From: Nocardiopsis sp. TSRI0078
GTDB taxonomy: Bacteria > Actinomycetota > Actinomycetes > Streptosporangiales > Streptosporangiaceae
Length of the DNA stretch: 64,000 nt
Reading direction: 5' to 3'
Assembly (NCBI RefSeq): GCF_001905145.1
Contig: NZ_LWLB01000035.1
Span: 1-64,000, forward strand
This document shows positions 50,748 through 59,257 of this stretch, one piece after another. The notes under the pieces are model-generated. The model was not told the DNA's origin, searched no databases, and saw nothing but the letters and a program-made list of their open reading frames with translations. The first letter of the stretch is position 1. Every line of letters begins with the position of its first letter. The position numbers and the translations under genes are program-made.

Positions 50748-51770
50748 TCAGGCGTCACCGTGCTCGCGCAGCATGCGCAGCACCGACTCCTCCACCCCGC
50801 CCTGGGTGGCGAGTTCCCCGGCGGGCACCTCCTTGCCCAGCTCCGGTAGCGCCGGGGCGATCGTCACGCCCCGCTCGTGCAGCCGGAAGACCCGCGGGTC
50901 GATGTAGGAGCCCCGGGCCACGGCCTCGGTGTTGCCCAGGTAGTCGGCCACCTCGCGGACCACGTGGGCCCTCAGGCGCGCGAGGGCCCTGTCGTCCTCG
51001 GGGGGCACGGCCACCGCGAGCCCCACCGCGGCCAGCACCGTCGCGTGCCAGGTCCGGAACTCCTTGACCGTGTGGTCCCGCCCGCTGACCTCCCGCAGGT
51101 AGGAGTTGAGGTCGTCGCTGGTCACGTCGTGCCAGTCGTCCCCCACCCGATAGGCGAACAGGTCCTGTCCCGGGGAGCGGACGCGCTGGAGCCCGGAGAC
51201 CACCCGGCAGATCTCGGGTTCGGCGCACTCGACCCGCTGCTCCCTGCCCGACTTTCCCTGGAACTCGAACACGACCGTGCCGCCGGTGCGGTGGACGTGC
51301 TCGCGCAGCAGGGACGCCACCCCGTAGGAGTCGTTCCGGGCGGCGTAGGCGTCCCCGCCCGCCCTCAGGAAGCCCAGATCGACCAGCCGGACGGCCGCCG
51401 CCAGGACGCGCTCGCGCACCAGTCCGCGACGGCGCAGGTGCCCCGCCACCGTCTCCCTGATCCCGGGGAGCAGTTCCGCGAAGTCGAGCATCCTGTCGTA
51501 CTTGGCCTCCTCGCTCCTGCGCCGCCACTCCCGGTGGTAGACGTACTGGCGGCGGCCCGCGTCATCGGTGCCGCACGCCTGGATGTGCCCCTCCGGGAAG
51601 GGGCAGATCCACACGTCGTGCCAGCCCGGCGGCACCACGAGTTCCTTCACGCGCCGTATCTCGCCGGGATCGGTGAGCGGGTTCCCCCGGGGGTCGTAGT
51701 AGCGGAAACCGCGCCCGCGGCGGACCCGGGTGATCCCCGGCCCGGCCGGATCACTGCGCCGCAGTCTCAT
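50748..51770 (-). CDS. DNA topoisomerase IB (poxvirus-type)
   Basis: 340 aa. The N-terminal domain contains the conserved GFRYYDPRGNPLTDP and VVPPGWHDVWICPFPEGHIQA blocks. The catalytic Tyr289 is in ARGSYIDPRVF, and FRTWHATVLAA carries the active-site Arg. This enzyme relaxes supercoils by transient 3'-phosphotyrosyl cleavage. Length matches bacterial homologues. ATG 51770 follows weak upstream signals. It stands alone after the RiPP locus and is common in actinobacteria. Confidence 0.93.
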   Translation of the reverse strand: MRLRRSDPAGPGITRVRRGRGFRYYDPRGNPLTDPGEIRRVKELVVPPGWHDVWICPFPEGHIQACGTDDAGRRQYVYHREWRRRSEEAKYDRMLDFAELLPGIRETVAGHLRRRGLVRERVLAAAVRLVDLGFLRAGGDAYAARNDSYGVASLLREHVHRTGGTVVFEFQGKSGREQRVECAEPEICRVVSGLQRVRSPGQDLFAYRVGDDWHDVTSDDLNSYLREVSGRDHTVKEFRTWHATVLAAVGLAVAVPPEDDRALARLRAHVVREVADYLGNTEAVARGSYIDPRVFRLHERGVTIAPALPELGKEVPAGELATQGGVEESVLRMLREHGDA

Positions 51771-51822
51771 GCCGCGGCCCTGCCACGGGTGGTCACGAAA
51801 CCTCCTGGACCGGGGCGGCTGG

Positions 51823-52104
51823 TCAGGACCGTTCCGTCCGTCGGTCGGGCGCCACGTCCGCGCAGGCGTCGTCCTCCGGGTCCGGGCCGTCCTCGGGGCC
51901 GGGACCTCCGGGGATCTCGTCCCCCTCCGTGAGCCCGTCCAGACGGTCCTTGAGGAGCTCCAGCACCTCCATGCGGTCGGCGTGGCTCTCCTCGTAGCCG
52001 ATCAGCGCGCGTACCTGCTCCGCCGGCAGGGAGCGGACGCGCTCCCGCAACTGCCCGACCGAGAGGTCGTCGTAGTCGGGAAGGGGAGGTGTCGCCGCCG
52101 ACAT
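51823..52104 (-). CDS. Small conserved actinobacterial protein (LPDYDDLSVGQL family)
   Basis: 93 aa. The conserved part is LPDYDDLSVGQLRERVRSLP followed by ALIGYEESHADRMEVLELLKDRLDGL, two helical hairpins reminiscent of a SAP/Rho-N-like fold. The tail is acidic and disordered. ATG 52104 has AGGTGAG just upstream; GTG 52113 with GAGGAAA is an alternative. The family is widespread in actinobacteria without proven function. Confidence 0.72.
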   Translation of the reverse strand: MSAATPPLPDYDDLSVGQLRERVRSLPAEQVRALIGYEESHADRMEVLELLKDRLDGLTEGDEIPGGPGPEDGPDPEDDACADVAPDRRTERS

Positions 52105-52239
52105 GTCGCTCACCTGCGTTTCCTCTGCGGACGGTACGGACGTAGCTGCACCGCTACCCGTACGGCCGAGAGGGAAAACGAAGGCGGCGCCCCGCACGGC
52201 TCCACCGCACGGGACGCCGCTCCCCGCCAGGACCGCCAC

Positions 52240-52256
52240 CCCGCCGGAACGGCGGG
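52240..52256. terminator. Small hairpin beyond rlmB
   Basis: CCCGCCG-GAA-CGGCGGG is a perfect 7-bp stem with a GAA loop, downstream of rlmB on the minus strand. It is a plausible end of the cysS-rlmB transcript. Confidence 0.45.
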
Positions 52257-52313
52257 TTCCCCGGTCCCGTCAGGCCGTGTGGAGGGACGGGCCGGTCTCA
52301 GGGACGGACCTGT

Positions 52314-53276
52314 CTAGCCGTCGTTCTCGGCCCGGCGGCGGGCCACCTCGTAGAGGGACACCCCCGCGGCGACGGAGGCGTTCAGCGACTCCGCGTTGCC
52401 GATCGGGATGCTCGCGACCACGTCGCAGGTCTCGCGGACCAGGCGGGACAGGCCCTTGCCCTCCGAGCCCACCACGACCACCAGCGGTCCGGTGGCCAGC
52501 TCCAGGCCCGTGATCGGGGTGTCGCCCTCGGCGTCCAGGCCCACGACGAACAGGCCCTCCTTCTTGAAGGCCTCCAGGGCCCGGGTCAGGTTCGTGGCCT
52601 GGGCCACGGGCAGCCTGGCCAGGGTACCGGCGGAGGTCTTCCACGCGGTCATGTTGACCCCGGCCGAGCGGCGCTCGGGGATGACGAGGCCGTGCGCGCC
52701 GAACGCGGCGGCCGAACGCGCGATCGCGCCCAGGTTGTGCGGGTCGGTGACCCCGTCCAGGGCGACGACCAGCGGCGGGGTGTCGGACTCCAGCGCGTTG
52801 TCCAGCAGGCCCTCGGGGGTCCGGTACTGGTAGGGCCGCACCTGGAGCACGATCCCCTGGTGGGCGGCGCCGGGCTGTCCGTTGCTCTCGCAGCGGCGGT
52901 CGAGCTCGGCGCGGGTCACCTCGACCACGTCCACGCCGCGCTCACCCGCGATCCGGGCGGCCTCGTTGACCCGGTCGTCGGGGTCGAGGCTGTTGGCCAG
53001 GAACAGGCGGGTGGCGGGCATCCCCGCGCGCAGCGCCTCCACCACCGGGTTGCGTCCGACCAGCAGGTCGGAGTCCGGACGGCGGCGGTCCGAACCCGGG
53101 CCGCCCCGCGGCTGCCCGTCGGAGGGCTTGGCGCGCCGGGCGGCCTTGGCCCGCTGCTTGCCCTCGTACCAGTGCCGCTGCTCGGCGGGCAGGGTGCCGC
53201 TCTTGCCCTCGAGCGAACGACGGTTCTTGCCGCCGCTGCCCTTGGTCGGGCCCTTCTTGTTCTTCTTCGCCGGCAT
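52314..53276 (-). CDS. rlmB: 23S rRNA 2'-O-methyltransferase, RlmB type
   Basis: 320 aa. About 65 residues of basic, disordered leader (MPAKKNKKGPTKGSGGKNRR) are followed by the SpoU substrate-binding domain, DLLVGRNPVVEALRAG. The knotted methyltransferase shows the three SPOUT motifs: LDGVTDPHNLGAIARSA, VVVVGSEGKGLSRLVRETCD and IPIGNAESLNASVAAGVSLYE. It should methylate G2251 (E. coli numbering) in 23S rRNA. It lies 131 bp after cysS on the same strand, the order conserved in actinobacteria. Confidence 0.95.
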   Translation of the reverse strand: MPAKKNKKGPTKGSGGKNRRSLEGKSGTLPAEQRHWYEGKQRAKAARRAKPSDGQPRGGPGSDRRRPDSDLLVGRNPVVEALRAGMPATRLFLANSLDPDDRVNEAARIAGERGVDVVEVTRAELDRRCESNGQPGAAHQGIVLQVRPYQYRTPEGLLDNALESDTPPLVVALDGVTDPHNLGAIARSAAAFGAHGLVIPERRSAGVNMTAWKTSAGTLARLPVAQATNLTRALEAFKKEGLFVVGLDAEGDTPITGLELATGPLVVVVGSEGKGLSRLVRETCDVVASIPIGNAESLNASVAAGVSLYEVARRRAENDG

Positions 53277-53407
53277 GGTCGCCGCCTCCCCGTACGTATC
53301 GCGAACATGCCGGAGGCACGGAGCATCCGGCTGGTGGAATCGCCGACCGGTGCGAACACGGCGGCAAACTCCCAGCCTAGTGCCGCCGTGTCACCGCACG
53401 TGCCGCC

Positions 53408-54811
53408 TCAGCCGCGGCGCAGGTCCCAGCGCGGGCCCTGCGGGGTGTCCTCGACCACGATGCCCGCCTCGGTGAGCTGGTCGCGGATCGCGTCGGCCGC
53501 CGCGTAGTCCTTGCGCCCGCGTGCCGCCTGGCGCTGCTCCAGGGCGACCGCCACCAGGGCGTCGACGACCTCGCGCAGCCCCTGGTCGCCGCCGTCGGCC
53601 CACTGCTCACCGAGCGGGTCCAGGCCGAGGACACCGAGCATGGTGCGCAGCTCGCCGGCGATCCGGGCGACCTGATCCTTGTCCACGGCGGCCAGCGCCG
53701 TGTTGCCCTCGCGGACGTGCCCGTGCACGACGGCGAGGGCCTGGGAGACCCCGAGGTCGTCGTTGAGCGCGGACGCGAACTCGGCGGGCACGTCGGCGGC
53801 GGGGTCGACCTCGCCCAGCACCTCGGCAGCCCGCGTGAGGAAGCCCTCGATGCGCTGGTAGGCGGTGGCCGCCTCCTGGAGTGCCTCGTCGGAGTAGTCG
53901 ATGGCGGAGCGGTAGTGCACGTGGCCGAGGTAGTAGCGCAGCTCGACGGGGCGGACCTTGCGCACCATCTGCGGGATGAGCAGGGAGTTGCCCAGCGACT
54001 TGCTCATCTTCTCGCCGCCCACGACGAGCATCCCGTTGTGCAGCCAGTACTGGGCGAAGCCGTCACCGGCGGCGCGGGACTGGGCGAGCTCGTTCTCGTG
54101 GTGCGGGAAGACCAGGTCCAGGCCGCCGCCGTGGATGTCGAAGCTGGGGCCCAGGTACTTGGTGGACATCGCCGAGCACTCCAGGTGCCAGCCGGGGCGG
54201 CCGCGTCCCCACGGGGTGTCCCAGCTGGGCTCGCCCGGCTTGGCGCCCTTCCAGAGGGCGAAGTCGCGGGGGTCGCGCTTGGCCCGGCCCGCGTCGGAGT
54301 CGGCCGACTCCACGACCTGGTCGGGGCGCTGGTTGGACAGCTCCCCGTAGGACGGGTAGGAGCTCACGTCGAAGTAGACGTCACCGGAGCCGTCACCCGC
54401 GGCGTAGGCGTGGCCCTCGTCGATGAGGCGGCGCATGAGGTCGATCATCTCGGGCACGTGGCCGGTAGCCCGCGGCTCGACGGTGGGCGGCAGGCAGCCC
54501 AGGATCTCGTAGGCGTGGGTGAAGGCGCGCTGGTTGCGCTCGCTGACCTGCCACCAGGGCACGCCCTCGTCCGCCGCCACCCTGATGATCTTGTCGTCGA
54601 TGTCGGTGACGTTGCGGCAGAAGGTGACGTCGTATCCCAGGTGCGTCAGCCAGCGGCGCAGGATGTCGAAGTTCACCCCCGACCGGATGTGCCCGATGTG
54701 CGGGGGCGCCTGCACCGTGGCACCACACAGGTACAGGGAGGCGGATCCCTCTCGCAGTGGGACGAACTCGCGGACCTGTCGGGCACTGGTGTCATAGAAG
54801 CGCAGACTCAC
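53408..54811 (-). CDS. cysS: Cysteinyl-tRNA synthetase
   Basis: 467 aa. The zinc ligand Cys29, HIGH at 38-41, the KMSKS loop at 268-272 (GGEKMSKSLGNSL) and the WHLECSAMSTKYLG zinc-site segment are all present. The C-terminal helical DALR-like region is intact. The start is GTG 54811: no Shine-Dalgarno, but TAGGCT sits 7 nt upstream, so the mRNA is probably leaderless. It is co-directional with rlmB; the ispF-carD pair further upstream is separated by an opposite-strand gene. Confidence 0.96.
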   Translation of the reverse strand: MSLRFYDTSARQVREFVPLREGSASLYLCGATVQAPPHIGHIRSGVNFDILRRWLTHLGYDVTFCRNVTDIDDKIIRVAADEGVPWWQVSERNQRAFTHAYEILGCLPPTVEPRATGHVPEMIDLMRRLIDEGHAYAAGDGSGDVYFDVSSYPSYGELSNQRPDQVVESADSDAGRAKRDPRDFALWKGAKPGEPSWDTPWGRGRPGWHLECSAMSTKYLGPSFDIHGGGLDLVFPHHENELAQSRAAGDGFAQYWLHNGMLVVGGEKMSKSLGNSLLIPQMVRKVRPVELRYYLGHVHYRSAIDYSDEALQEAATAYQRIEGFLTRAAEVLGEVDPAADVPAEFASALNDDLGVSQALAVVHGHVREGNTALAAVDKDQVARIAGELRTMLGVLGLDPLGEQWADGGDQGLREVVDALVAVALEQRQAARGRKDYAAADAIRDQLTEAGIVVEDTPQGPRWDLRRG

Positions 54812-55105
54812 GTTGTCAAGCCTATCCGCTTCCCCCTCGCACGGGCGTCACAAACCAGGAACCACAGCCCCTGCGGAAGCCCTCGCGGACATCCCCAAGT
54901 GCGTATATGTGATTAGCCGTATTCGGGCACCTGGGATGTGGGCCGGCCCTACCGCAAAGTCAGCTCCCGCGGATCGCCGGGTCGCTATCCCCTGCATATC
55001 CCGACAGAACGACACAGAACACCTTCGGGACGGCTCGTCTGGAAGCGGCCATAATCATCCGGAATCTCGTGTTCGCGGCATCGCCTCGACTACGCTGCGA
55101 AGGCG

Positions 55106-56932
55106 ATGGCCCCTTACAACAACGCCCCCGAGTCAGGGACACGGGACGCTCGTCCCACGACAGGTCGCGGTTCGGGAGCCGGTGCTCCCGCCGGTGGCGC
55201 CCTGTTCGTCGGCCTCGTCGCCCTGTGCGCCCTCGTCATCTCCTACAACGGCATCTTCCGGTTCGCCGAGTACGGCGGGCACGAGGGCAGCTTCCTCGCC
55301 CACCTGTTCCCGGTGGCCTACACCCTGCTGCTGGTCATGGCGTGCTGGGTGAGCTACCTCCTGCGCGACGCGCACCCGCGTGAGCGGTTCTGGGTCGACC
55401 TGGTGCTGATCCCGCTCCTGGTCCTGTTCGCGGTCGCGGCGATGCTGCTGAACAACTTCCGGCTCATCGAGCGGATGCACCAGGGGGTCGCCAACGTGGT
55501 CGTGGCGGTGGCGCCGCTCGCGGGCCTGCTGGTGGCGCTCCTGCTGTGGATGGCCCTGCGCGCGCACACGCGCAGGAGGCACCGCCGCGGACCCGTCGCA
55601 CGGCCGCGCCCGGCGGACGACCCCACCACGGTGCTGCACGCCCGTGCCGTGGCCCCTCCGGCGCGGGGCTCCGCCCCGTCCGGCCCCCGCGGAGAGGGGG
55701 AGGGCGCCGCCGACCGGGGCTGGAACTGGGAGAGGGACCGGTGGGACGACGAGACCGTCGCCGCCGAACCGCCGCCCCGGCTTCCCCGTGAGGACGCGCC
55801 CGGGACCGGTGAGGCACCCGAGGACGCGACGGTGCCGGAAGCAGCGCCGGAGGCCGAGGCGGTGGCCGGGACCGATGCGGTGCCGGAGACGGCGTCCGGA
55901 CCGGAGGTCGACGCGGAGGCCGCCATGGACGAGGCGGACGACGCGGAGTCCTCCGTGTCGGCCGCTCCCCTGCCCCGGCGCTCCCGGGCGGAGCACAACC
56001 CGATCAGGCGGGCCGCCGAGCAGGTCCCGGTGGTGCCCGGCGCCGCCGCACCCGCCGGTCCCGAACCCGAGCCGGTCGTGGTGGTGCCGGACCACCTCGC
56101 CGACGAGGGGTTCGACCACGAGCCGCCGCCCGGCGACCCCGCCTCGGACGAGGCCGACTCACCGACGGCCGAGGCTCCGGCGTCCGCGGACTCCCCGGAG
56201 CCCGAACCGGAGCCCGCGCCCGGACACGGGCCGCCGGACGCCGACCGGGACCCCGGAACCGGGTGGACCCCCGAGCGGGAGTCCGGGCCGCAGACCGGGC
56301 GGGAACCCGAACCGGAGCCCCGGCCCGGACCGGGACCCGAACACGTGTCGGCGGAGGGATCCGGGCGACCGCGGGAGCCGGAGGGCCCGGTGGAGCCCGA
56401 GGAACCGGAGCCCGTCCCGTCCGCGAGGGCCTGGGAGGAGCCCGGGACCGGACACGACCTGCCGCCCGAGGCCCCGGACGGGACCGAAGGGACTGATGGA
56501 GCCGACGGGGCCGAAGAGCCGGGCACCGCGCTCTGGGAGCCGCCCGAGGACGACTCCGACGCCGGTGCCCGCGTCCTGTCGGACTACGTGCCGCCGGTGT
56601 GGACACCGCCGGAGGATCCCTCACCGCCCGCGGAGGAGTACCGGGCGCCGGAGACGACACCCGTGCTGGACCACGACGCGGGCCCCGAGGTGCGCGCGGC
56701 GCTGCGGATCGACGACGTGCCCCCGGGTGCCGCACGTCCCTCGGACGAGCCCGCGGAGCCCGCTCCGGAGCCGGAGGTCCACGGCGGACCCGCCACGGAG
56801 CGGCGGGCCCCGCAGTCGCCGTTGGAGAAGCGCCCCATGGTGCTCAAGCCGCGCAGGCCGCCGATGACGGACTTCACGTCGGGTCCGCCGTCACGGCGTG
56901 TGCGCAGTGAGCCGCTCCGCCCCGACGAGTGA
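55106..56932 (+). CDS. Four-helix membrane protein with long acidic Pro/Glu tail (DUF2637-like)
   Basis: 608 aa. Residues about 30-155 contain four membrane helices (ALFVGLVALCALVISYNGIF, HLFPVAYTLLLVMACWVSYL, FWVDLVLIPLLVLFAVAAML, VVVAVAPLAGLLVALLLWM), similar in layout to DUF2637/Spd-type proteins. After a basic patch (HTRRRHRRG) some 440 residues are low-complexity Pro, Glu, Asp, Gly and Ala, surely disordered and cytosolic. The last 30 residues turn basic (KRPMVLKPRRPPMTDF). It lies opposite in strand to the ispF and cysS genes that flank it. No known function. Confidence 0.78.
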   Translation: MAPYNNAPESGTRDARPTTGRGSGAGAPAGGALFVGLVALCALVISYNGIFRFAEYGGHEGSFLAHLFPVAYTLLLVMACWVSYLLRDAHPRERFWVDLVLIPLLVLFAVAAMLLNNFRLIERMHQGVANVVVAVAPLAGLLVALLLWMALRAHTRRRHRRGPVARPRPADDPTTVLHARAVAPPARGSAPSGPRGEGEGAADRGWNWERDRWDDETVAAEPPPRLPREDAPGTGEAPEDATVPEAAPEAEAVAGTDAVPETASGPEVDAEAAMDEADDAESSVSAAPLPRRSRAEHNPIRRAAEQVPVVPGAAAPAGPEPEPVVVVPDHLADEGFDHEPPPGDPASDEADSPTAEAPASADSPEPEPEPAPGHGPPDADRDPGTGWTPERESGPQTGREPEPEPRPGPGPEHVSAEGSGRPREPEGPVEPEEPEPVPSARAWEEPGTGHDLPPEAPDGTEGTDGADGAEEPGTALWEPPEDDSDAGARVLSDYVPPVWTPPEDPSPPAEEYRAPETTPVLDHDAGPEVRAALRIDDVPPGAARPSDEPAEPAPEPEVHGGPATERRAPQSPLEKRPMVLKPRRPPMTDFTSGPPSRRVRSEPLRPDE

Positions 56933-56944
56933 CCGCGCCTGTCG

Positions 56945-56990
56945 GCGCGCGGGGGACGGCGGTCCGAAGGACCCCGGTCGCCCCGCGCGC
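56945..56990. terminator. Hairpin between membrane protein and ispF
   Basis: GCGCGCGGGG and CCCCGCGCGC form a 10-bp stem that encloses a second small hairpin (GGTCC-GAA-GGACC). It lies between convergent genes ending at 56932 and 57123. Confidence 0.55.
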
Positions 56991-57122
56991 GTGGCCGGCC
57001 AGAGGGCTCCGCCTCGGCGCCGGGCCGCGCGGACACCCGCACCGCGTCGTGTCCCTCGTCTTCGGGCCCTTCCGCCGGGTCCTTCGGCGGCACCGGTCGG
57101 CCCGTCGGCGAGGGGAGCGGGT

Positions 57123-57602
57123 TCAGTCCGCGGGAGCGCACAGGGCCGTCGCGACGGCCGCTATGCCCTCTCCTCTGCCGGTGAGGCCCAGGCCGTCGGT
57201 CGTGGTCGCCGACACGCTCACGGGCGCTCCCACGACCTCTGAGAGCGCCTTCTCGGCCTCCGCGCGCCTCGGGGCGAACTTGGGGCGGTTGCTGATGATC
57301 TGGACTGCCACGTTGCCGATCTCGAAACCGGCCGCGCGTACGCGTGCGGCGGTCTCGGTCAGCAGGGCGGCGCCCGAGGCGCCCTTCCACCGCGGCTCCG
57401 CGGTCCCGAAGTTGGACCCGAGGTCCCCCAGACCGCAGGCGGACAGCAGCGCGTCGCACGCGGCGTGGGCGGCGACGTCGCCGTCGGAATGGCCGCTGAC
57501 GCCCTCTTCTCCCGGCCATTCCAGGCCGGCGAGGAAAAGTGTGCGTCCAGGAGAAAACGGGTGGACGTCGGTTCCGACGCCCACCCGAGGCATTTTCGTC
57601 AT
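57123..57602 (-). CDS. ispF: 2-C-methyl-D-erythritol 2,4-cyclodiphosphate synthase
   Basis: 159 aa, the normal length. The metal site is GTDVHPF, and GHSDGDVAAHAACDALLSACGLGDLGSNFGT is the family signature. TTTDGLGLTGRGEGIAA closes the active site. It catalyses the fifth step of the MEP isoprenoid pathway. It starts 26 bp after carD on the same strand. In streptomycetes ispD sits between the two; here it is missing and must be elsewhere. Confidence 0.96.
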   Translation of the reverse strand: MTKMPRVGVGTDVHPFSPGRTLFLAGLEWPGEEGVSGHSDGDVAAHAACDALLSACGLGDLGSNFGTAEPRWKGASGAALLTETAARVRAAGFEIGNVAVQIISNRPKFAPRRAEAEKALSEVVGAPVSVSATTTDGLGLTGRGEGIAAVATALCAPAD

Positions 57603-57628
57603 GAATTACGTGGTTCCGAGACCGGGAT

Positions 57629-58111
57629 TCAGTTCGTGAGAACCTCGTCGAGGAGGGCCTCGGCCTTGTCCTCGTTGGTCTTTTCGGCGAGGGCGAGTTC
57701 GCTGACGAGGATCTGCCGCGCCTTGGCGAGCATCCGCTTCTCGCCGGCGGACAGACCGCGCTCCTTGTCCCGCCTCCACAGGTCCCGAACCACCTCGGCG
57801 ACCTTGTTGACGTCACCCGACGCCAACTTCTCCAGGTTGGCCTTGTAGCGCCTGGACCAGTTGGTGGGCTCTTCGGTGTGCGGTGCGCGCAGCACCTCGA
57901 AGACCTTGTCCAGGCCCTCCTGCCCCACCACGTCGCGAACGCCGACGTCCTCGGCGTTCGCGGCCGGCACACGCACCGTCAGATCGCCCTTGTCGACCCT
58001 CAGAACGAGGTAGGTTCTGTCCTCGCCCTTAATGGTGCGAGTCTCGATCGCTTCAATACGAGCAGCCCCATGATGGGGGTAGACAACAGTGTCGCCGACC
58101 TTGAAAGCCAT
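57629..58111 (-). CDS. carD: CarD-family RNA-polymerase-binding transcription factor
   Basis: 160 aa. The N-terminal RNAP-interaction domain reads FKVGDTVVYPHHGAARIEAI and YLVLRVDKGDLTVRVPAA. The C-terminal helical DNA-binding part contains NWSRRYKANLEKLASGD, with the wedge Trp, and VRDLWRRDKERGLSAGEKRML. CarD stabilises open complexes at rRNA and many housekeeping promoters and is usually essential. ATG 58111 follows GGAAGGGG. The promoter region has TATCCT about 25 nt upstream of the ATG and the palindrome ACCTATTAGGT further up. Confidence 0.96.
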   Translation of the reverse strand: MAFKVGDTVVYPHHGAARIEAIETRTIKGEDRTYLVLRVDKGDLTVRVPAANAEDVGVRDVVGQEGLDKVFEVLRAPHTEEPTNWSRRYKANLEKLASGDVNKVAEVVRDLWRRDKERGLSAGEKRMLAKARQILVSELALAEKTNEDKAEALLDEVLTN

Positions 58112-58470
58112 GTGACAGGTACCCCTTCCGCTACCACAAGGATACCATGAATCTGTGACTTAACGTACCTATTAGGTTTGCGAACACGCAGGTCAGGCCA
58201 CACTTTTCAGGGCTTGACAAAGTCTACCCGAAGCCCGCGGCATGCCTGGTCAGGCCATGTACGGAAGGGCTTCCGGGCTCTCGGGCGGGGCCTCGGACAC
58301 CCCTTCGCGCGGGCTTCTCCGGGGGCGCGCGAGGGCGCCGGAGCGACGGATGTCACCACACCGGGTCACCTCCGGCACACGGCCCCGGAGACGGCCGCCG
58401 GCCCCGGCCGGACCGGCCCGGGAGGTACCGCGCACGGGCCGCGGCCGCCCCCGTCACCCCCTCCGGACCG
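58112..58470. promoter_or_regulatory. carD upstream region with A/T-rich palindrome
   Basis: This 359-bp gap holds the carD promoter. On the minus strand a TATCCT near 58130 is a likely -10 box. ACCTA-T-TAGGT (58167-58177) is a perfect palindrome in an A/T-rich patch about 55 bp before the carD start, and so a possible regulator site. The half next to phoU is GC-rich with no gene visible. Confidence 0.4.
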
Positions 58471-59133
58471 TCACCCCTCCGGGTCGTAGTCCTCCCGTTT
58501 CTCCCCCGTCACCATGTAGACGAGGTTGTCGGCGACGTGCACCGCGTGGTCACCGAAGCGTTCGTAGAACCGGCCGACCAGGGTGACGTCCATGGTGGCC
58601 TCCACCCCGTACTCCCACCCGGGGGCGAGGATGCGCTGCAGCAGCTTGCGGCGCAGCCGGTCCATCGTGTCGTCGTCCTTGTCCAGCTCCAGCGCGGTGT
58701 CGGGGTCGCGCCCGGTGATGACCTCGCCGGCCTTCGTCACCAGCAGCTCCGCCTGGTGCCCCATCTCCAGGACGATCGACCTGATCGGCTTGGGGATCGC
58801 CGAGTCCGGGTGCCGCCGCCTCGCGATCTTGGCCAGGTGGACGGCGTGGTCGCCCATCCGCTCCAGGTCGCCGCGCATGTACAGCGAGGTGATGATGGTC
58901 CGCAGGTCCGAGGCGACCGGCTGCTGCCGCGCCATCAGGCTGAAGGCGGTGTCCTCGATATCCTGGTCGAGTCGGTTGATCGCCTCGTCACCGGAGATGA
59001 CCTCCTGTGCCGCGTCCAGGTCACTGTCCAGCAGTGCCGTGGTCGCACGCGCGACGGCGTGCCGGGCGAGCCTCGTCATCTCGACGAGGCGTTCGCTCAG
59101 GCTGTCTAGGTCCTCGTGGTAGGTATCGCGCAT
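58471..59133 (-). CDS. phoU: Phosphate-signalling protein PhoU
   Basis: 220 aa made of two three-helix bundles. Both metal-binding repeats are present: LERMGDHAVHLAKIARR and YERFGDHAVHVADNLVY. The start MRDTYHEDLDSLSERLVEM is typical. PhoU links the Pst phosphate transporter to the SenX3-type kinase and represses the Pho regulon when phosphate is plentiful. It is divergent from senX3-regX3, the usual actinobacterial layout. Confidence 0.95.
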   Translation of the reverse strand: MRDTYHEDLDSLSERLVEMTRLARHAVARATTALLDSDLDAAQEVISGDEAINRLDQDIEDTAFSLMARQQPVASDLRTIITSLYMRGDLERMGDHAVHLAKIARRRHPDSAIPKPIRSIVLEMGHQAELLVTKAGEVITGRDPDTALELDKDDDTMDRLRRKLLQRILAPGWEYGVEATMDVTLVGRFYERFGDHAVHVADNLVYMVTGEKREDYDPEG

Positions 59134-59164
59134 GGCGTCAATGCTCCCAGTGGTTGCTTGAAGG

Positions 59165-59190
59165 ATCGGCCAAGAATCGGTGAACGATGG
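59165..59190. promoter_or_regulatory. Possible PHO box between phoU and senX3
   Basis: Read on the minus strand this gives GTTCACC (59185-59179) followed by TTGGCC one direct-repeat length later. GTTCACC is the core of streptomycete PHO-box units bound by PhoP/RegX3. The second unit is degenerate, so autoregulation is only suggested. Confidence 0.35.
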
Positions 59191-59257
59191 AAGAAGCTCG
59201 GTTGTGTCACATGCCCTGACCGGGTAAAGATCCCGTCCGCACGTTTACGATCGAAAC

